Assembly: GCF_033063295.1 (NCBI RefSeq)
Contig: NZ_JAWJZH010000001.1
Location: 2,914,001-2,978,000, forward strand
Direction of reading: 5' to 3'
DNA from: Nitrosomonas sp. Is35
Lineage (GTDB): Bacteria; Pseudomonadota; Gammaproteobacteria; Burkholderiales; Nitrosomonadaceae
DNA length: 64,000 bases
Below, piece after piece: positions 18,917 through 27,910 of the stretch. The first letter of the stretch is position 1; each line of letters opens with the position of its first letter. The notes under the pieces were generated by a model. It did no database searches, had not been told where the DNA came from, and worked only from the letters and a program-made list of their open reading frames with translations. The position numbers were made by a program, and so were the translations under genes.

Positions 18917-20428
18917 TCACCCAAGAAACAATTTATACGCGGGATTCTTAGTTTCATCCCAATAGTGGTAACCCAGCTGGTCAAGAAAAGCCCTGAAGCT
19001 GGATTTCTCTTCCGGCGGCACCTGGATGCCGATCAGCACGCGGCCATAATCGGCGCCGTGATTGCGGTAGTGAAACAAGCTGATATTCCAATTGTGGCTG
19101 AGGTTGTTGAGGAAGTTCATCAACGCGCCGGGACGATCGGGAAATTCAAAGCGGTAGATGATTTCATCCTTAACCGCCTGCGCCCGTCCACCGACCAGAT
19201 GGCGCACATGCAACTTGGCCATTTCGTTGTTACTCATGTCTTCCGTGGCCAGTCCGCTTTGTTTTAACTCCTTGATCAATTGCTGCGTTTCTTCCTGATT
19301 GCGCACCGATACACCGACAAACACATGCGCCACCTTAGGATCGGCATAGCGGTAATTGAATTCGGTAATGCTCTTAGTGCCGAGTAAATTGCAGAATTTC
19401 TTGAAACTGCCGGGGTGCTCGGGAATCGCCACCGACATCACCGCCTCGCGCTGCTCGCCGATTTCCGCGCGTTCGGAAATGTGACGCAAGCGATCGAAAT
19501 TCATATTGGCACCGGACGCGATCGCGACCAGCGTTTTATGCAGGATTTTCTCGCGCGCGACATACGCTTTGATACCGGCAATCGACAACGCGCCAGAAGG
19601 TTCCAGAATCGTACGCGTATCTTCGAACACATCCTTGACTGCCGCGCAAATGGCGTCGGTATCGACCAGAATCACTTCGTCGACCAGTTCACGGCATAAG
19701 CGGAAGGTTTCCTTGCCGACATGCCGCACCGCCACGCCATCGGCAAACAGCCCCACTTGCGCCAACTTGACCCGGCGGCCGCTTTGCAGCGAGCGGTACA
19801 TCGCATCGGCGTCGACCGGCTCGACTCCGATGATTTTGATTTTCGGATACAGCCGTTTCGCATACGCCGCAATGCCGGAGATCAGACCACCGCCGCCGAT
19901 TGGCACAAAAATGGCGTGAATCGGACCGGTATGCTGGCGCAGAATTTCCATGCCGACCGTCCCCTGCCCGGCGATCACATCCGGATCGTCGTACGGATGC
20001 ACAAATGTAGCTTGTTCTTCCTTAGCCAATTGTATCGCGTGCTCATATGCATCGTTATATGAATCGCCATGCAAAGCCACCGTGGCACCATGCCCCATGA
20101 CGGCATTCACCTTGATTTGCGGCGTCGTCACCGGCATCACGATGGTGGCGGAACAATTGAGCCTTTTCGCAGCCAGTGCTACGCCTTGCGCATGATTACC
20201 GGCGGAAGCGGCAATCACCCCGCGATTGCGCACCGCAGGTGTTAACTTGATCATTTTGTTATACGCACCTCGCAACTTGAACGAAAAAACCTGCTGCAAA
20301 TCCTCCCGCTTCAACAACACCTGATTGTGAATACGCCCGGATAAATTGGCAGCAAGCTCCAACGGACTCTCGATCGCCACATCGTAAACCTGCGCGGTCA
20401 GTATTCTTTCAAGGTAATTGTTTTTCAT
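18917..20428 (-). CDS. ilvA: Threonine ammonia-lyase, biosynthetic
   Basis: 503 residues, the long biosynthetic form. It converts threonine to 2-oxobutanoate, the first step of isoleucine synthesis. The PLP-binding Lys is K51 in F-S-F-K-L-R-G-A-Y-N-K-M. The PLP-phosphate loop is I-G-G-G-G-L-I-S-G. Two ACT-like regulatory domains occupy about 325-500 (H-P-G-S-F-K-K-F and R-P-G-A-L-M-N-F-L), which bind Ile and Val in the family. It is transcribed alone, away from other ilv genes. Confidence 0.95.
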   Translation of the reverse strand: MKNNYLERILTAQVYDVAIESPLELAANLSGRIHNQVLLKREDLQQVFSFKLRGAYNKMIKLTPAVRNRGVIAASAGNHAQGVALAAKRLNCSATIVMPVTTPQIKVNAVMGHGATVALHGDSYNDAYEHAIQLAKEEQATFVHPYDDPDVIAGQGTVGMEILRQHTGPIHAIFVPIGGGGLISGIAAYAKRLYPKIKIIGVEPVDADAMYRSLQSGRRVKLAQVGLFADGVAVRHVGKETFRLCRELVDEVILVDTDAICAAVKDVFEDTRTILEPSGALSIAGIKAYVAREKILHKTLVAIASGANMNFDRLRHISERAEIGEQREAVMSVAIPEHPGSFKKFCNLLGTKSITEFNYRYADPKVAHVFVGVSVRNQEETQQLIKELKQSGLATEDMSNNEMAKLHVRHLVGGRAQAVKDEIIYRFEFPDRPGALMNFLNNLSHNWNISLFHYRNHGADYGRVLIGIQVPPEEKSSFRAFLDQLGYHYWDETKNPAYKLFLG

Positions 20429-20609
20429 GATGGGAAGTAAGTAAATCCAGGCGGATTTTAAGTTAGGAAACGCGACCGGATTTTAACATGATCAGGGATA
20501 GGATAAGTTTTGTTACGGCTACAAAATGTAGTCTAATTTTTAGAAAACAAAGAACGCACTCAACGAAAACAATGGCAATCAATAGAATGATTATCTGGTT
20601 AGAAAAGCT

Positions 20610-22040
20610 TTATGAATTCATTAAAATTCTTCCCCACACCTCCAGCTCATCCAATATCTGTCTTGTACTTATATCTGCCTTGTGTGCCTCTCGCAATAGC
20701 GCAATCTGCGCGGAAAATTCAGCAAAAGTAAGACTCCCGCCACTACCTTGCGTCAGACGCTGCACACGCATTTGCTCCCATCGTTCCATTTCATTCGGCG
20801 TCAAGGTTTCCGGCCAGTTGCGGGCGCGGTAGCGGAACAGCAGCTCGGGTAAACGTTTGTCATGAAAATCAAAGCGCATTTTGGCCAATTGTTTTGGTGA
20901 AGCACGCCGGATCTGGGCTAATGATGCGGCATCGGCACTGTCCAGAAAGCCGTCATACAAGGCCACATCGACATCGCCGGACGGCTCAAATGTATGGCTG
21001 GTGTACGCGGTTGCGACACGCTGGAAGAAATCAGGAGCTGCACTCAGGGTTTGCCAGTACCGGTAGCAGGCGTCCAGATCGAGCGCGATGCGTTCGGCGG
21101 CTTCATGATCCAGCGTATTACGTGGCGCCAGCGCCGGGCATTTGTTGATTTTCACCGACTTGACCGGCAGCCGCTGCATGCCTTCCGGCAAATCATCGTT
21201 GCGGGTAAACAGCAATTGACTCAGTTCGTCTGCATCAAGCGATAAAAACATTTCTGGATCGTGACGCAAGTCATACACCAGTATGCTGTTGTTGTTTCCC
21301 GGTTCGGTGATGAGCGGCATAACCAGCGACGTGCAGCCGGTCTTAGCCGGATACATGCGCGTGGTATGCAACACCGGGTTGTGTGTGATCAGATCAAGTT
21401 GCGCTGCCGCCTTGCGTTTATCGCGCAGTTGCAGCAGCCAGTCGTACAGGCGCGGTTGCTGCGTGCGCAGCAGACGTGCCAAGGCAATGGTGGCGCGCAC
21501 GTCGGACAAAGCATCGTGCGCGGATTCGTGCGCGATGCCGTTGGCGGCCACCAAATGCTCCAGCTTGAAACTCGGTTGCCCGTCTTCATGCTGCGGCCAG
21601 GCGATTCCATTCGGGCGCAGCGCGTACGTCATGCGCACCAGATCAATGATGTCCCAGCGCGAATTGCCTTGCTGCCATTCACGCGCGTAAGGATCGTAAA
21701 AATTGCGATACAGCGTGAAGCGCGTGACTTCATCGTCGAACCGCAGCGAGTTGTACCCAACACCGCAGGTATTCGGTTGCGCAAACTCGGCATGAATGCG
21801 CGCAATGAACTCGGGTTCCAGCAATCCACGTTCATCGGCAAGCTGCGGTGTAATTCCGGTGAGCAGGCAAGCTTCCGGATGCGGCAGGTAATCGCGCGCC
21901 GGTTTGCAATAAATTACCAATGGCTCACCGATCTCGTTCAGCGCTTCATCGGTGCGCACGCCGGCAAACTGCGCGGGCCGGTCGCGCCTGGGATCGGCGC
22001 CGAAAGTTTCATAGTCATGCCAGTAAAATGTGATAGCCAT
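20610..22040 (-). CDS. sbcB: Exodeoxyribonuclease I
   Basis: About 476 residues. A DEDD-family 3'-5' single-strand DNA exonuclease. D9 and E11 in H-D-Y-E-T-F-G are the first metal ligands. R-F-D-D-E-V-T-R and the later H-D-A-L-S-D-V match E. coli ExoI, as do Y-C-K-P-A-R-D-Y-L-P and the C-terminal helical part (L-L-F-R-Y-R-A-R-N-W-P-E). The ATG at 22040 is chosen because homologues begin close to H-D-Y-E; an upstream ATG would add 18 atypical residues. Acts in recombination and mismatch repair. Divergent from the RidA gene. Confidence 0.93.
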   Translation of the reverse strand: MAITFYWHDYETFGADPRRDRPAQFAGVRTDEALNEIGEPLVIYCKPARDYLPHPEACLLTGITPQLADERGLLEPEFIARIHAEFAQPNTCGVGYNSLRFDDEVTRFTLYRNFYDPYAREWQQGNSRWDIIDLVRMTYALRPNGIAWPQHEDGQPSFKLEHLVAANGIAHESAHDALSDVRATIALARLLRTQQPRLYDWLLQLRDKRKAAAQLDLITHNPVLHTTRMYPAKTGCTSLVMPLITEPGNNNSILVYDLRHDPEMFLSLDADELSQLLFTRNDDLPEGMQRLPVKSVKINKCPALAPRNTLDHEAAERIALDLDACYRYWQTLSAAPDFFQRVATAYTSHTFEPSGDVDVALYDGFLDSADAASLAQIRRASPKQLAKMRFDFHDKRLPELLFRYRARNWPETLTPNEMERWEQMRVQRLTQGSGGSLTFAEFSAQIALLREAHKADISTRQILDELEVWGRILMNS

Positions 22041-22149
22041 GGGTGTGGGTGGATTTAGATGAAGGTGCCGGTAAAAAACTGGTTTGTTGCGCAATTATAG
22101 TGGTATCTTACGCAAAAATTTTCAAACCCAATCACAAGGATGACACAAC

Positions 22150-22539
22150 ATGGCAACAAAACTCATCAGTTCAGGCTCTACATTTGAGAAGGAAATCGGT
22201 TATTCGCGCGCTGTGGTCGCAGATAACTGGGTACTGGTATCCGGCACAACCGGTTTCGATTACAGCAAAATGACCATTTCCGATGATTTGCTGGAGCAAG
22301 CGGAGCAATGCTTCAAAAATATCGAAGCAGCGTTGCGGCAAGCAGGGTCAAGCATGAAAGAGGTGGTGCGCGTTACGTATGTATTCCCCAAGGCAGAGGA
22401 TTTTGAGAAATGCTGGCCGGTGATGCGCAAGTACCTGGGCGATGTGAGACCATCTGCCATGATGCTGACTGCTGGGCTATCCGATCCGCGCATGAAAATC
22501 GAGATTCAGGTGACGGCGTATCGCAGTACCGGAGCTTAA
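22150..22539 (+). CDS. RidA/YjgF family protein
   Basis: 129 residues of the RidA superfamily. The family hydrolyses reactive enamine/imine intermediates such as 2-aminoacrylate made by PLP enzymes including IlvA. Visible marks are V-S-G-T-T-G-F in the first half, Q-A-E-Q-C-F-K-N-I-E-A-A-L, and R-P-S-A-M-M in place of the usual R-P-A-x-T or R-S-x-V. The longer spacing (K-C-W-P-V-M-R-K-Y-L) is that of a non-archetypal RidA subgroup, so deaminase activity is uncertain. AAGGA precedes the ATG. A strong terminator follows. Confidence 0.85.
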   Translation: MATKLISSGSTFEKEIGYSRAVVADNWVLVSGTTGFDYSKMTISDDLLEQAEQCFKNIEAALRQAGSSMKEVVRVTYVFPKAEDFEKCWPVMRKYLGDVRPSAMMLTAGLSDPRMKIEIQVTAYRSTGA

Positions 22540-22575
22540 TGACATTTGTATTTCCTGATCGGGGAAAATAAAAAG

Positions 22576-22605
22576 GAGCGCTCGAATGGACGAGCGCTCT
22601 TTTTT
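22576..22605. terminator. Bidirectional intrinsic terminator
   Basis: The 9-bp stem GAGCGCTCG/CGAGCGCTC with a 6-nt loop is followed by six T on the plus strand (end of the RidA gene). On the minus strand it is followed by CTTTTTATTTT (end of the secretion operon). It serves both converging transcripts. Confidence 0.9.
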
Positions 22606-22638
22606 GCGACTTATATTAGTACCACCGTACTTTGACTA

Positions 22639-23553
22639 TCAATCCATTCCAAATCCAGATGAGCTTGCTGGCGCGCCGGATTGCGGTGCAAACGGTGAAG
22701 CATTACCCGCTGACGACGACCGCGAGGAAGGTGAAGCTGCACCCGAGGAAGATTGCGGCGCAAAAGGGGAATTGGACGGTGAAGCTCCCGGTGCCGTATT
22801 CGGTCTGGATTGAGTGGATGCCGGCTTCGACGCGCTACTGCCCTCGCCGGGTTTATAAATAAATTTCCAATCCCGGTAAGTTAACGCTTCTGAGAATTTA
22901 GCGTATTGCTCGGGAAATTTATCTTTCTTGATGGGTTTCTTTTCCGATAGGCTGTATACGCCGGTGATTCTCTTAGTGAGATTGGAACCTATACCCGGAC
23001 TGCTGCTCGGCGCCGCATTGTTCGATGCTTGATTGGGTGTTGTGCTGCCGGATGTCTGGCCAGTATTGGGCATCAAGCTATTACCCGAGGGCTGGTTACT
23101 GCTCGATGCTTGATTACCACCCGCTACTGCATTATTCCCCGGCGTTGTATTCTGGCTGGCTGCCGGGCTGTTACCGGACACTGTATTACCGCCGGGCGGA
23201 GGCTCGTCAATGATGCCCCACTCCGCTGTATTGGTGATCGGGTCCATATAGATTTTACGCAAATGCCGTTTGATGGCCGGTGTGCGCTTATCCTCCAGCA
23301 ACTCCTCCAAAGTTTCGGGAAATTGCTTAGTGCCGGTGTTGTAGTAGGACATAATCGCTTTGCGGAATTGCTCGCCCACATAAAGCAATTCGGCTTCTTT
23401 CTCGCGCTGCGCTTTTGCCTGCCATACCTGCCCCACTCCGGCCATGACAACACCCGCTAGAACGACCGAGAACAAGGCCCAAAGATAAACAAAACCGCTT
23501 TCCCGCCGTGGCATATCATGTGCACCGCAAGAATCCGAGCAAACCCCGGTCAT
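22639..23553 (-). CDS. Pseudopilin-like protein with long Ser/Asn/Pro-rich tail
   Basis: 304 residues, the last gene of the secretion operon. A prepilin-like segment E-S-G-F-V-Y-L-W-A-L-F followed by a hydrophobic helix lies at about residues 18-42. The conserved Glu at mature position 5 is absent (Trp), as in some GspK-like minor pseudopilins. Residues about 43-118 are a small globular head (E-K-E-A-E-L-L-Y-V-G-E-Q-F-R; D-P-I-T-N). Most of the rest is low complexity rich in S, N, P, Q and G, in two tracts separated by a charged segment near 196-235. Start ATG overlaps the previous stop (TAAATG). Confidence 0.75.
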   Translation of the reverse strand: MTGVCSDSCGAHDMPRRESGFVYLWALFSVVLAGVVMAGVGQVWQAKAQREKEAELLYVGEQFRKAIMSYYNTGTKQFPETLEELLEDKRTPAIKRHLRKIYMDPITNTAEWGIIDEPPPGGNTVSGNSPAASQNTTPGNNAVAGGNQASSSNQPSGNSLMPNTGQTSGSTTPNQASNNAAPSSSPGIGSNLTKRITGVYSLSEKKPIKKDKFPEQYAKFSEALTYRDWKFIYKPGEGSSASKPASTQSRPNTAPGASPSNSPFAPQSSSGAASPSSRSSSAGNASPFAPQSGAPASSSGFGMD

Positions 23554-23952
23554 TTACCATTCTTGATAGTACGAGCCATCCAGCGCTCTCCCCGAGTAGC
23601 CGCTATAAACATCATAGACACCTGATTCCGTTTCGTTCTTGGGAGGAACCTCGATCCAGGTTTTATCGCTTTCGGTGAAGGGATCTTTCGGCACGCTGCG
23701 CATATAGCGTTTGTCGACCAGCTCCGCCAAGTCAATGGGATATTTACCAAAGTCAGAATAGAATTGATCGATGGCATTGCGCATAATTCCCAAGTCCTGC
23801 CGTAACACGGCTTCTTTGGCTTTATCGATAGAATTAAAATACTTCGGCGCGACAATACTTAACAACGTCGCGATAATCGCCATAACCACCAGCAGTTCGA
23901 TTAAGGTAAACCCTCTGAATTTGCGGGTTCCGGACAGGTTCATCATCACCAC
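23554..23952 (-). CDS. Type II secretion/type IV pilus pseudopilin
   Basis: 132 residues. Prepilin leader with cleavage site R-G|F-T-L-I-E-L-L-V-V-M, Glu at mature +5, then a hydrophobic helix. The GspG-like head has P-K-Y-F-N-S and a C-terminal D-V-Y-S-G-Y-S-G-R-A-L-D-G loop in place of the calcium loop. The first 12 residues contain several Met, so the start is uncertain by a few codons. Overlaps the preceding pseudopilin gene by 7 bp. Confidence 0.88.
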   Translation of the reverse strand: MVMMNLSGTRKFRGFTLIELLVVMAIIATLLSIVAPKYFNSIDKAKEAVLRQDLGIMRNAIDQFYSDFGKYPIDLAELVDKRYMRSVPKDPFTESDKTWIEVPPKNETESGVYDVYSGYSGRALDGSYYQEW

Positions 23953-24455
23953 TCCCGGTAAGGAATGCCGTTCAGGCCTATGGCTTCCGAACGTGAATGC
24001 ACATCAAAAACATCGTCGCCTTCCTTGGGACTGTCCCAGGGGCTTTCATAACTGCGCTTCCCCCAGGTATCCGCAGCCGGAGTCGCCGAAACACCGGCGA
24101 CATCCAGTTCGACAAACAGTGGGTCAGCGGGCAAGCGGCGCAGGAAATAAATAATCTTCTTATCCGGACTCTTGACATCCGGCACCCCCATGAATAATTC
24201 CTCCAGCCGGGGTGGGTAACCCGATTCATCGGCCTTCTTGGTGATACGCCCTTCATCCGAAGCCTGCTTGTAGGCATCAATGGCCGTTCGTATCTGGCGC
24301 AATGCAACGCGTAACTCCTGCTCCTTCTCGCGTTTCACCATCAGCTCTCGTAATGGCAATGCGGCTGTCGCTAAAATAGCCATGATTGCCACCACGATCA
24401 TTAATTCAATCAGCGTGAATCCTCTGTGCTTCACGGAAATTCTGGATGCAGCCAT
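23946..24455 (-). CDS. Type II secretion/type IV pilus pseudopilin
   Basis: About 169 residues from ATG 24455. A GTG at 24479 would add eight residues and overlap gspD; neither start has a clear ribosome-binding site. Prepilin motif R-G|F-T-L-I-E-L-M-I-V-V-A with Glu +5, followed by a helix rich in charged residues (K-R-E-K-E-Q-E-L-R). C-terminal head ends D-V-F-D-V-H-S-R-S-E-A-I-G-L-N-G, similar to the next pseudopilin's tail, which suggests duplication. Confidence 0.87.
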   Translation of the reverse strand: MAASRISVKHRGFTLIELMIVVAIMAILATAALPLRELMVKREKEQELRVALRQIRTAIDAYKQASDEGRITKKADESGYPPRLEELFMGVPDVKSPDKKIIYFLRRLPADPLFVELDVAGVSATPAADTWGKRSYESPWDSPKEGDDVFDVHSRSEAIGLNGIPYREW

Positions 24456-24462
24456 AAGCGGA

Positions 24463-26742
24463 TTATTTAATATTGACACTGACCGGCGGCGGCGGTGTCA
24501 CTTCGACCGCCTGACCATTTTCCATATCTTCCGCGTTGACATTCTGGATATTGATTTCTGTGGTACCCGGGTTTGCCGCAATCACCTTGAAGCGAAGCTG
24601 CGCCGCCAGACCGGAAGCCTGATCCTTACCTAATTTGATCACGCGTGTGCCTGACTTATCCCCACCGTCCAGCGCTTCCAGCGAACTGGCTTCATAATTC
24701 AACACTAAGTCTGAATTAACTGTCGCTTTTGCGCCAACCAGCCGCACACTGACAGAAAATTCTTTACCCAGTCCCACATTGGTCGGTGATTGCAGGGTAA
24801 GCGTAGGCGTTCCGGACGCGGAAGCTGCAACACTGGCAAATGGATTCGGTGGTGGTTCCTGGCCTTCGGCTGGCGGAGAAAAAGCATCCTGAAGCGCAGC
24901 TGCAACGCCACGTCCCGATCCAGCCGGTGCGATGGAAAGAGATTGCGCTGCTGTTTTCTTGATGGTAACGGGCAATTTACCCGCTTCGCTGGCCGTGCCA
25001 AAATGATATTCGTTTTCCAGATTGATCGGTCTTGGGATATTGCGAACAATACGAGGCGTAATCAGTAATACCACTTCATTTTTTGTTCTCTCAATATCTT
25101 GATTAGATGTTAAGCGATCCAATCCAGGAATATTTAATAATCCCATCAGACCACCAATCTTTCTTGTTTCCCGATTATCAATCAGTCCCGCTATAACTTG
25201 CGTTTCTCCATCTTTGATTGTTAGGATAGTTTCAGCATTGCGCGTTCCGACCCGAGGAGCGGTTGCACCATTAGGCCCTGGTATCGTTTCTAGAACTGAA
25301 CTCACCTCCAAAGTAACCTTGAGTGTTACATCGTCGTTTAATCCAATACGCGGCTCAACATCCAACTTAACCCCGACATCGATAAATGTTGGTGTTGCAG
25401 TAACGATCGCGGTCACCCCAGGCTGTACGTTAGCGGAGAAAAAAGGTTGCTTGGTACCCACATGAATTTTTGCTTTCTCCCGGTTATTTACTCGTACCCT
25501 GGGATTTGCCAATATATCTCCCGTCGAAAGGTTCTGCAAAAAATCAATTTTTGCTTGACTAGTCATACCGAAACTCTTAAGTCCAGAAAAGCCAAAGTTA
25601 CTGAGTAGAGCCGCCGGAGCACCAAGAACTGCTTGTCCAGCATAATTAAATTGCATCGACTGGGGAAAATTGGGTCCCAATACAAATTTATTAGTGCGCG
25701 AAACATCCAAAATCATGACTTCGAGCATAACTTCGGGCTCGGCATAATCATTCAGGCTCACCAATCGTTCGGTTAAACGAATGGCCTCCAGTGTATCGCG
25801 CATAATAAACAGATTAAGTTGTTCATTGACATAGATATCTTTGGCTTTAACGATACCTCTGACCATCGCAACCATCTGTTTGACATCGGTATGCGCCACT
25901 TGAAAGCTGCGCACGACTAGTTCTTGATAATCTTTCAGCTTCGCCGGTGTATTGGGATAAATCAATAACGAATTACTATTGAGCACCTTGTATGCTAATT
26001 GATTGGTCGCAAGGATCAACTTCAATATATCTTCAATCGTATTTTGCCGGACAAATATGGATATTTTGGTATCTTGCCTGATGTCTTTATCAAAAACAAA
26101 ATTGATGCCCGCGGTCCGCGACATCAGTTCAAATACAGTTTTCAAATCAGTGTCTTTGAATTCCATCGTCACCGCTTTCTTGAAAGCGGATTCCAATGCC
26201 AAATCAGTGACCTCAGGCCGTGTCAGCCGCAAATTGATTTCTGAAATCAATTGACGCGCATGTAATTGCTGCGGATTCTCTTGTAAGATAGCTCGCACGA
26301 GCGTTTCAGCTTGCGCAAGCTCGCCGCGTGCCAATAGAGCTTTAGCGGAATCAACTCTGGCAATGTGGCGGCGTTCCAATGCAATCAATTCGAGGCCTTC
26401 CTTAGCGCGCTCATTGAATGGATACAGATTTAAAATGCGTTGAAATGCTTGTTCTGCACTCTCCAGATCACCGGATAAGCGCAGGCTCTCGGCTTCAAAC
26501 TGAAGTTTACCTATCACTTCTTCGCGCAGGCGTATTGATACTGTCTGTATTTCTTGATTCGCAGGTTCCTCACGTTGCGCTTGTTCCAATTTTGCCATGC
26601 CGTTTTCAAATTGGCCCTGCGCTACCAGCTTTTTCCCCTCGTCAAATGCTTTGTTCCGGGTAAAGAATGTTTGGTTATTGATTGCGCACCCTGCAGTAGT
26701 CGCGAGCAAAATAATGAGGATATAAATTCTCCAGCTTTTCAT
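24463..26742 (-). CDS. gspD: Secretin (GspD-like) with TPR-like N-region and C-terminal cohesin-like domain
   Basis: 759 residues forming the outer-membrane pore. A lipoprotein signal ends T-T-A-G-C (Cys19). Residues about 30-190 are TPR-like helices (A-L-L-A-R-G-E-L-A-Q-A-E-T). N-domain/STN segments follow (F-K-D-T-D-L-K-T-V-F-E; V-R-S-F-Q-V-A-H-T-D). The secretin barrel spans about 330-580, ending E-V-V-L-L-I-T-P-R-I-V. After a Pro/Ala linker, residues about 655-755 look like a cohesin-type beta-sandwich (L-Q-S-P-T-N-V-G-L-G-K-E-F-S-V-S-V-R-L). This architecture differs from E. coli GspD or PilQ. Confidence 0.9.
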   Translation of the reverse strand: MKSWRIYILIILLATTAGCAINNQTFFTRNKAFDEGKKLVAQGQFENGMAKLEQAQREEPANQEIQTVSIRLREEVIGKLQFEAESLRLSGDLESAEQAFQRILNLYPFNERAKEGLELIALERRHIARVDSAKALLARGELAQAETLVRAILQENPQQLHARQLISEINLRLTRPEVTDLALESAFKKAVTMEFKDTDLKTVFELMSRTAGINFVFDKDIRQDTKISIFVRQNTIEDILKLILATNQLAYKVLNSNSLLIYPNTPAKLKDYQELVVRSFQVAHTDVKQMVAMVRGIVKAKDIYVNEQLNLFIMRDTLEAIRLTERLVSLNDYAEPEVMLEVMILDVSRTNKFVLGPNFPQSMQFNYAGQAVLGAPAALLSNFGFSGLKSFGMTSQAKIDFLQNLSTGDILANPRVRVNNREKAKIHVGTKQPFFSANVQPGVTAIVTATPTFIDVGVKLDVEPRIGLNDDVTLKVTLEVSSVLETIPGPNGATAPRVGTRNAETILTIKDGETQVIAGLIDNRETRKIGGLMGLLNIPGLDRLTSNQDIERTKNEVVLLITPRIVRNIPRPINLENEYHFGTASEAGKLPVTIKKTAAQSLSIAPAGSGRGVAAALQDAFSPPAEGQEPPPNPFASVAASASGTPTLTLQSPTNVGLGKEFSVSVRLVGAKATVNSDLVLNYEASSLEALDGGDKSGTRVIKLGKDQASGLAAQLRFKVIAANPGTTEINIQNVNAEDMENGQAVEVTPPPPVSVNIK

Positions 26743-27308
26743 CGGAACGTTCCTGCGATTTTATTGTTAATAGTGAGCGTCTGCTTTATGTTGAGCGGTA
26801 GATAAGTGACGGCAATTGTACTGTCATTGATCGAATCCAGCCGGTATTTGTCGTTAATTTTTCCGCCGATCTTGGTAATGAAATTTTCTCCCGACTGCGA
26901 CAGAAAAACCCAAGTTTCGTCGTCCGTAATAGCCTTGCCGCTATACTTGAACTGTAGCGGCGGTGCTGTGGGCGCGGGAGGAGGCGCGGCTTTTTTTATT
27001 TGCTCAGCCAGCGCAGCTTGCTGCTCGAAGCTGACTGGCGGTTGTTTTGGCGTCCATGTCGTGGATGCAAACAATTCTCCCGCCAAAGGATTGAATTTCC
27101 GCTGTCCAAGTTTACCGATATCCAGCAGCTCCGTGCTGCTTTCTTGATTTTTTGCCCGGTCTCTGCTCATGCTCGCTGTCTTTACCGGTTGCACGGTTTC
27201 TACGATATCCGTCGATGTCTCTTCCTCTTCAACCAGTATCACAGCGATTAATGTGGCTAGCAATGCGCCACCTAACATCAATTTCCGCTTTTTCTCAGCT
27301 TGATCCAT
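26739..27308 (-). CDS. PilP/GspC-like inner-membrane protein
   Basis: 189 residues. A short cytoplasmic N-terminus and one transmembrane helix (about 12-25), an acidic/Pro-rich periplasmic linker, then a small beta domain (about 115-189) of the HR/PilP type (L-Q-F-K-Y-S-G-K-A, W-V-F-L-S, K-I-N-D-K-Y-R-L). In related machines this protein links the inner-membrane platform to the secretin, whose gene overlaps its stop by 4 bp. Sequence identity is weak, so the call leans on size and gene order. Confidence 0.72.
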   Translation of the reverse strand: MDQAEKKRKLMLGGALLATLIAVILVEEEETSTDIVETVQPVKTASMSRDRAKNQESSTELLDIGKLGQRKFNPLAGELFASTTWTPKQPPVSFEQQAALAEQIKKAAPPPAPTAPPLQFKYSGKAITDDETWVFLSQSGENFITKIGGKINDKYRLDSINDSTIAVTYLPLNIKQTLTINNKIAGTFR

Positions 27309-27313
27309 TGCGC

Positions 27314-27910
27314 TTATTTGTTCAAGTACAGGTTAATTTCAAGGCGGACTTCAAGCTTGTCGGAAGTTATATTTTCCCGTTTAAGCGCAACCGCGGAAAT
27401 AGCCATGACAGGAACCTTTTCCAGCGCTTCCGCCATAAAAGCGCGAATTTGCGGATAACGCCCTTTTACCGGCAATATCATCTCGTAACGAGCCAAACGC
27501 GCGTCATTCTCATTCATCAAGCGATATTCGCTGCTGCTCAGATCAACGCCATGCTTTTTAGCCAATTGCACCAATTCACGAATCCAGAAAGGCGATGAGT
27601 CGATACGCGGGAAGAAATCATAAAATACTTGCAATGCCTGATCACTACTTAATTTTTTCCCGCCTTCCATTTCTCCCGGCGACTGCTTCGCTAACTCTTG
27701 CAGTTGCAGCGTTTCAGCGCGTTCCTTCAGCTTTTGCAGATCGGAGTCTTGCGGCAAAACCGCCGAAAAGAAATAAATACCGGCAACAACAATCAGACCC
27801 AGGCCGATTTTTCCAATCGTACCGAGGCGGCCTGCCTGCCAGCGCAGTTGCAGCATCAAACGGTCGAGTTGTGTTTGGATTGTCGCGGTCTTCAAGAAAC
27901 TTGCATCCAT
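27314..27910 (-). CDS. PilO/GspM-like platform protein
   Basis: 198 residues. One transmembrane helix (about 33-51: L-G-T-I-G-K-I-G-L-G-L-I-V-V-A-G), a coiled-coil segment rich in Leu, Glu, Lys (L-K-E-R-A-E-T-L-Q-L-Q-E-L), and a ferredoxin-like C-terminal half (R-Y-E-M-I-L-P-V-K-G-R-Y-P-Q-I-R-A-F-M). This is the layout of PilO/GspM. Overlaps the upstream gene by 19 bp. Confidence 0.72.
   Translation of the reverse strand: MDASFLKTATIQTQLDRLMLQLRWQAGRLGTIGKIGLGLIVVAGIYFFSAVLPQDSDLQKLKERAETLQLQELAKQSPGEMEGGKKLSSDQALQVFYDFFPRIDSSPFWIRELVQLAKKHGVDLSSSEYRLMNENDARLARYEMILPVKGRYPQIRAFMAEALEKVPVMAISAVALKRENITSDKLEVRLEINLYLNK

Noticed and set aside
21261..22058. Long plus-strand ORF (265 codons) opposite sbcB
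   Set aside because: Fully antisense to the conserved ExoI gene and lacking any recognisable motif.
22586..22813. Acidic plus-strand ORF rich in Glu, Asp, Gly and Ala after the RidA gene
   Set aside because: It starts inside the bidirectional terminator and is antisense to the Ser/Pro-rich tail of the last secretion gene; the composition is a mirror of that repeat-like coding sequence.
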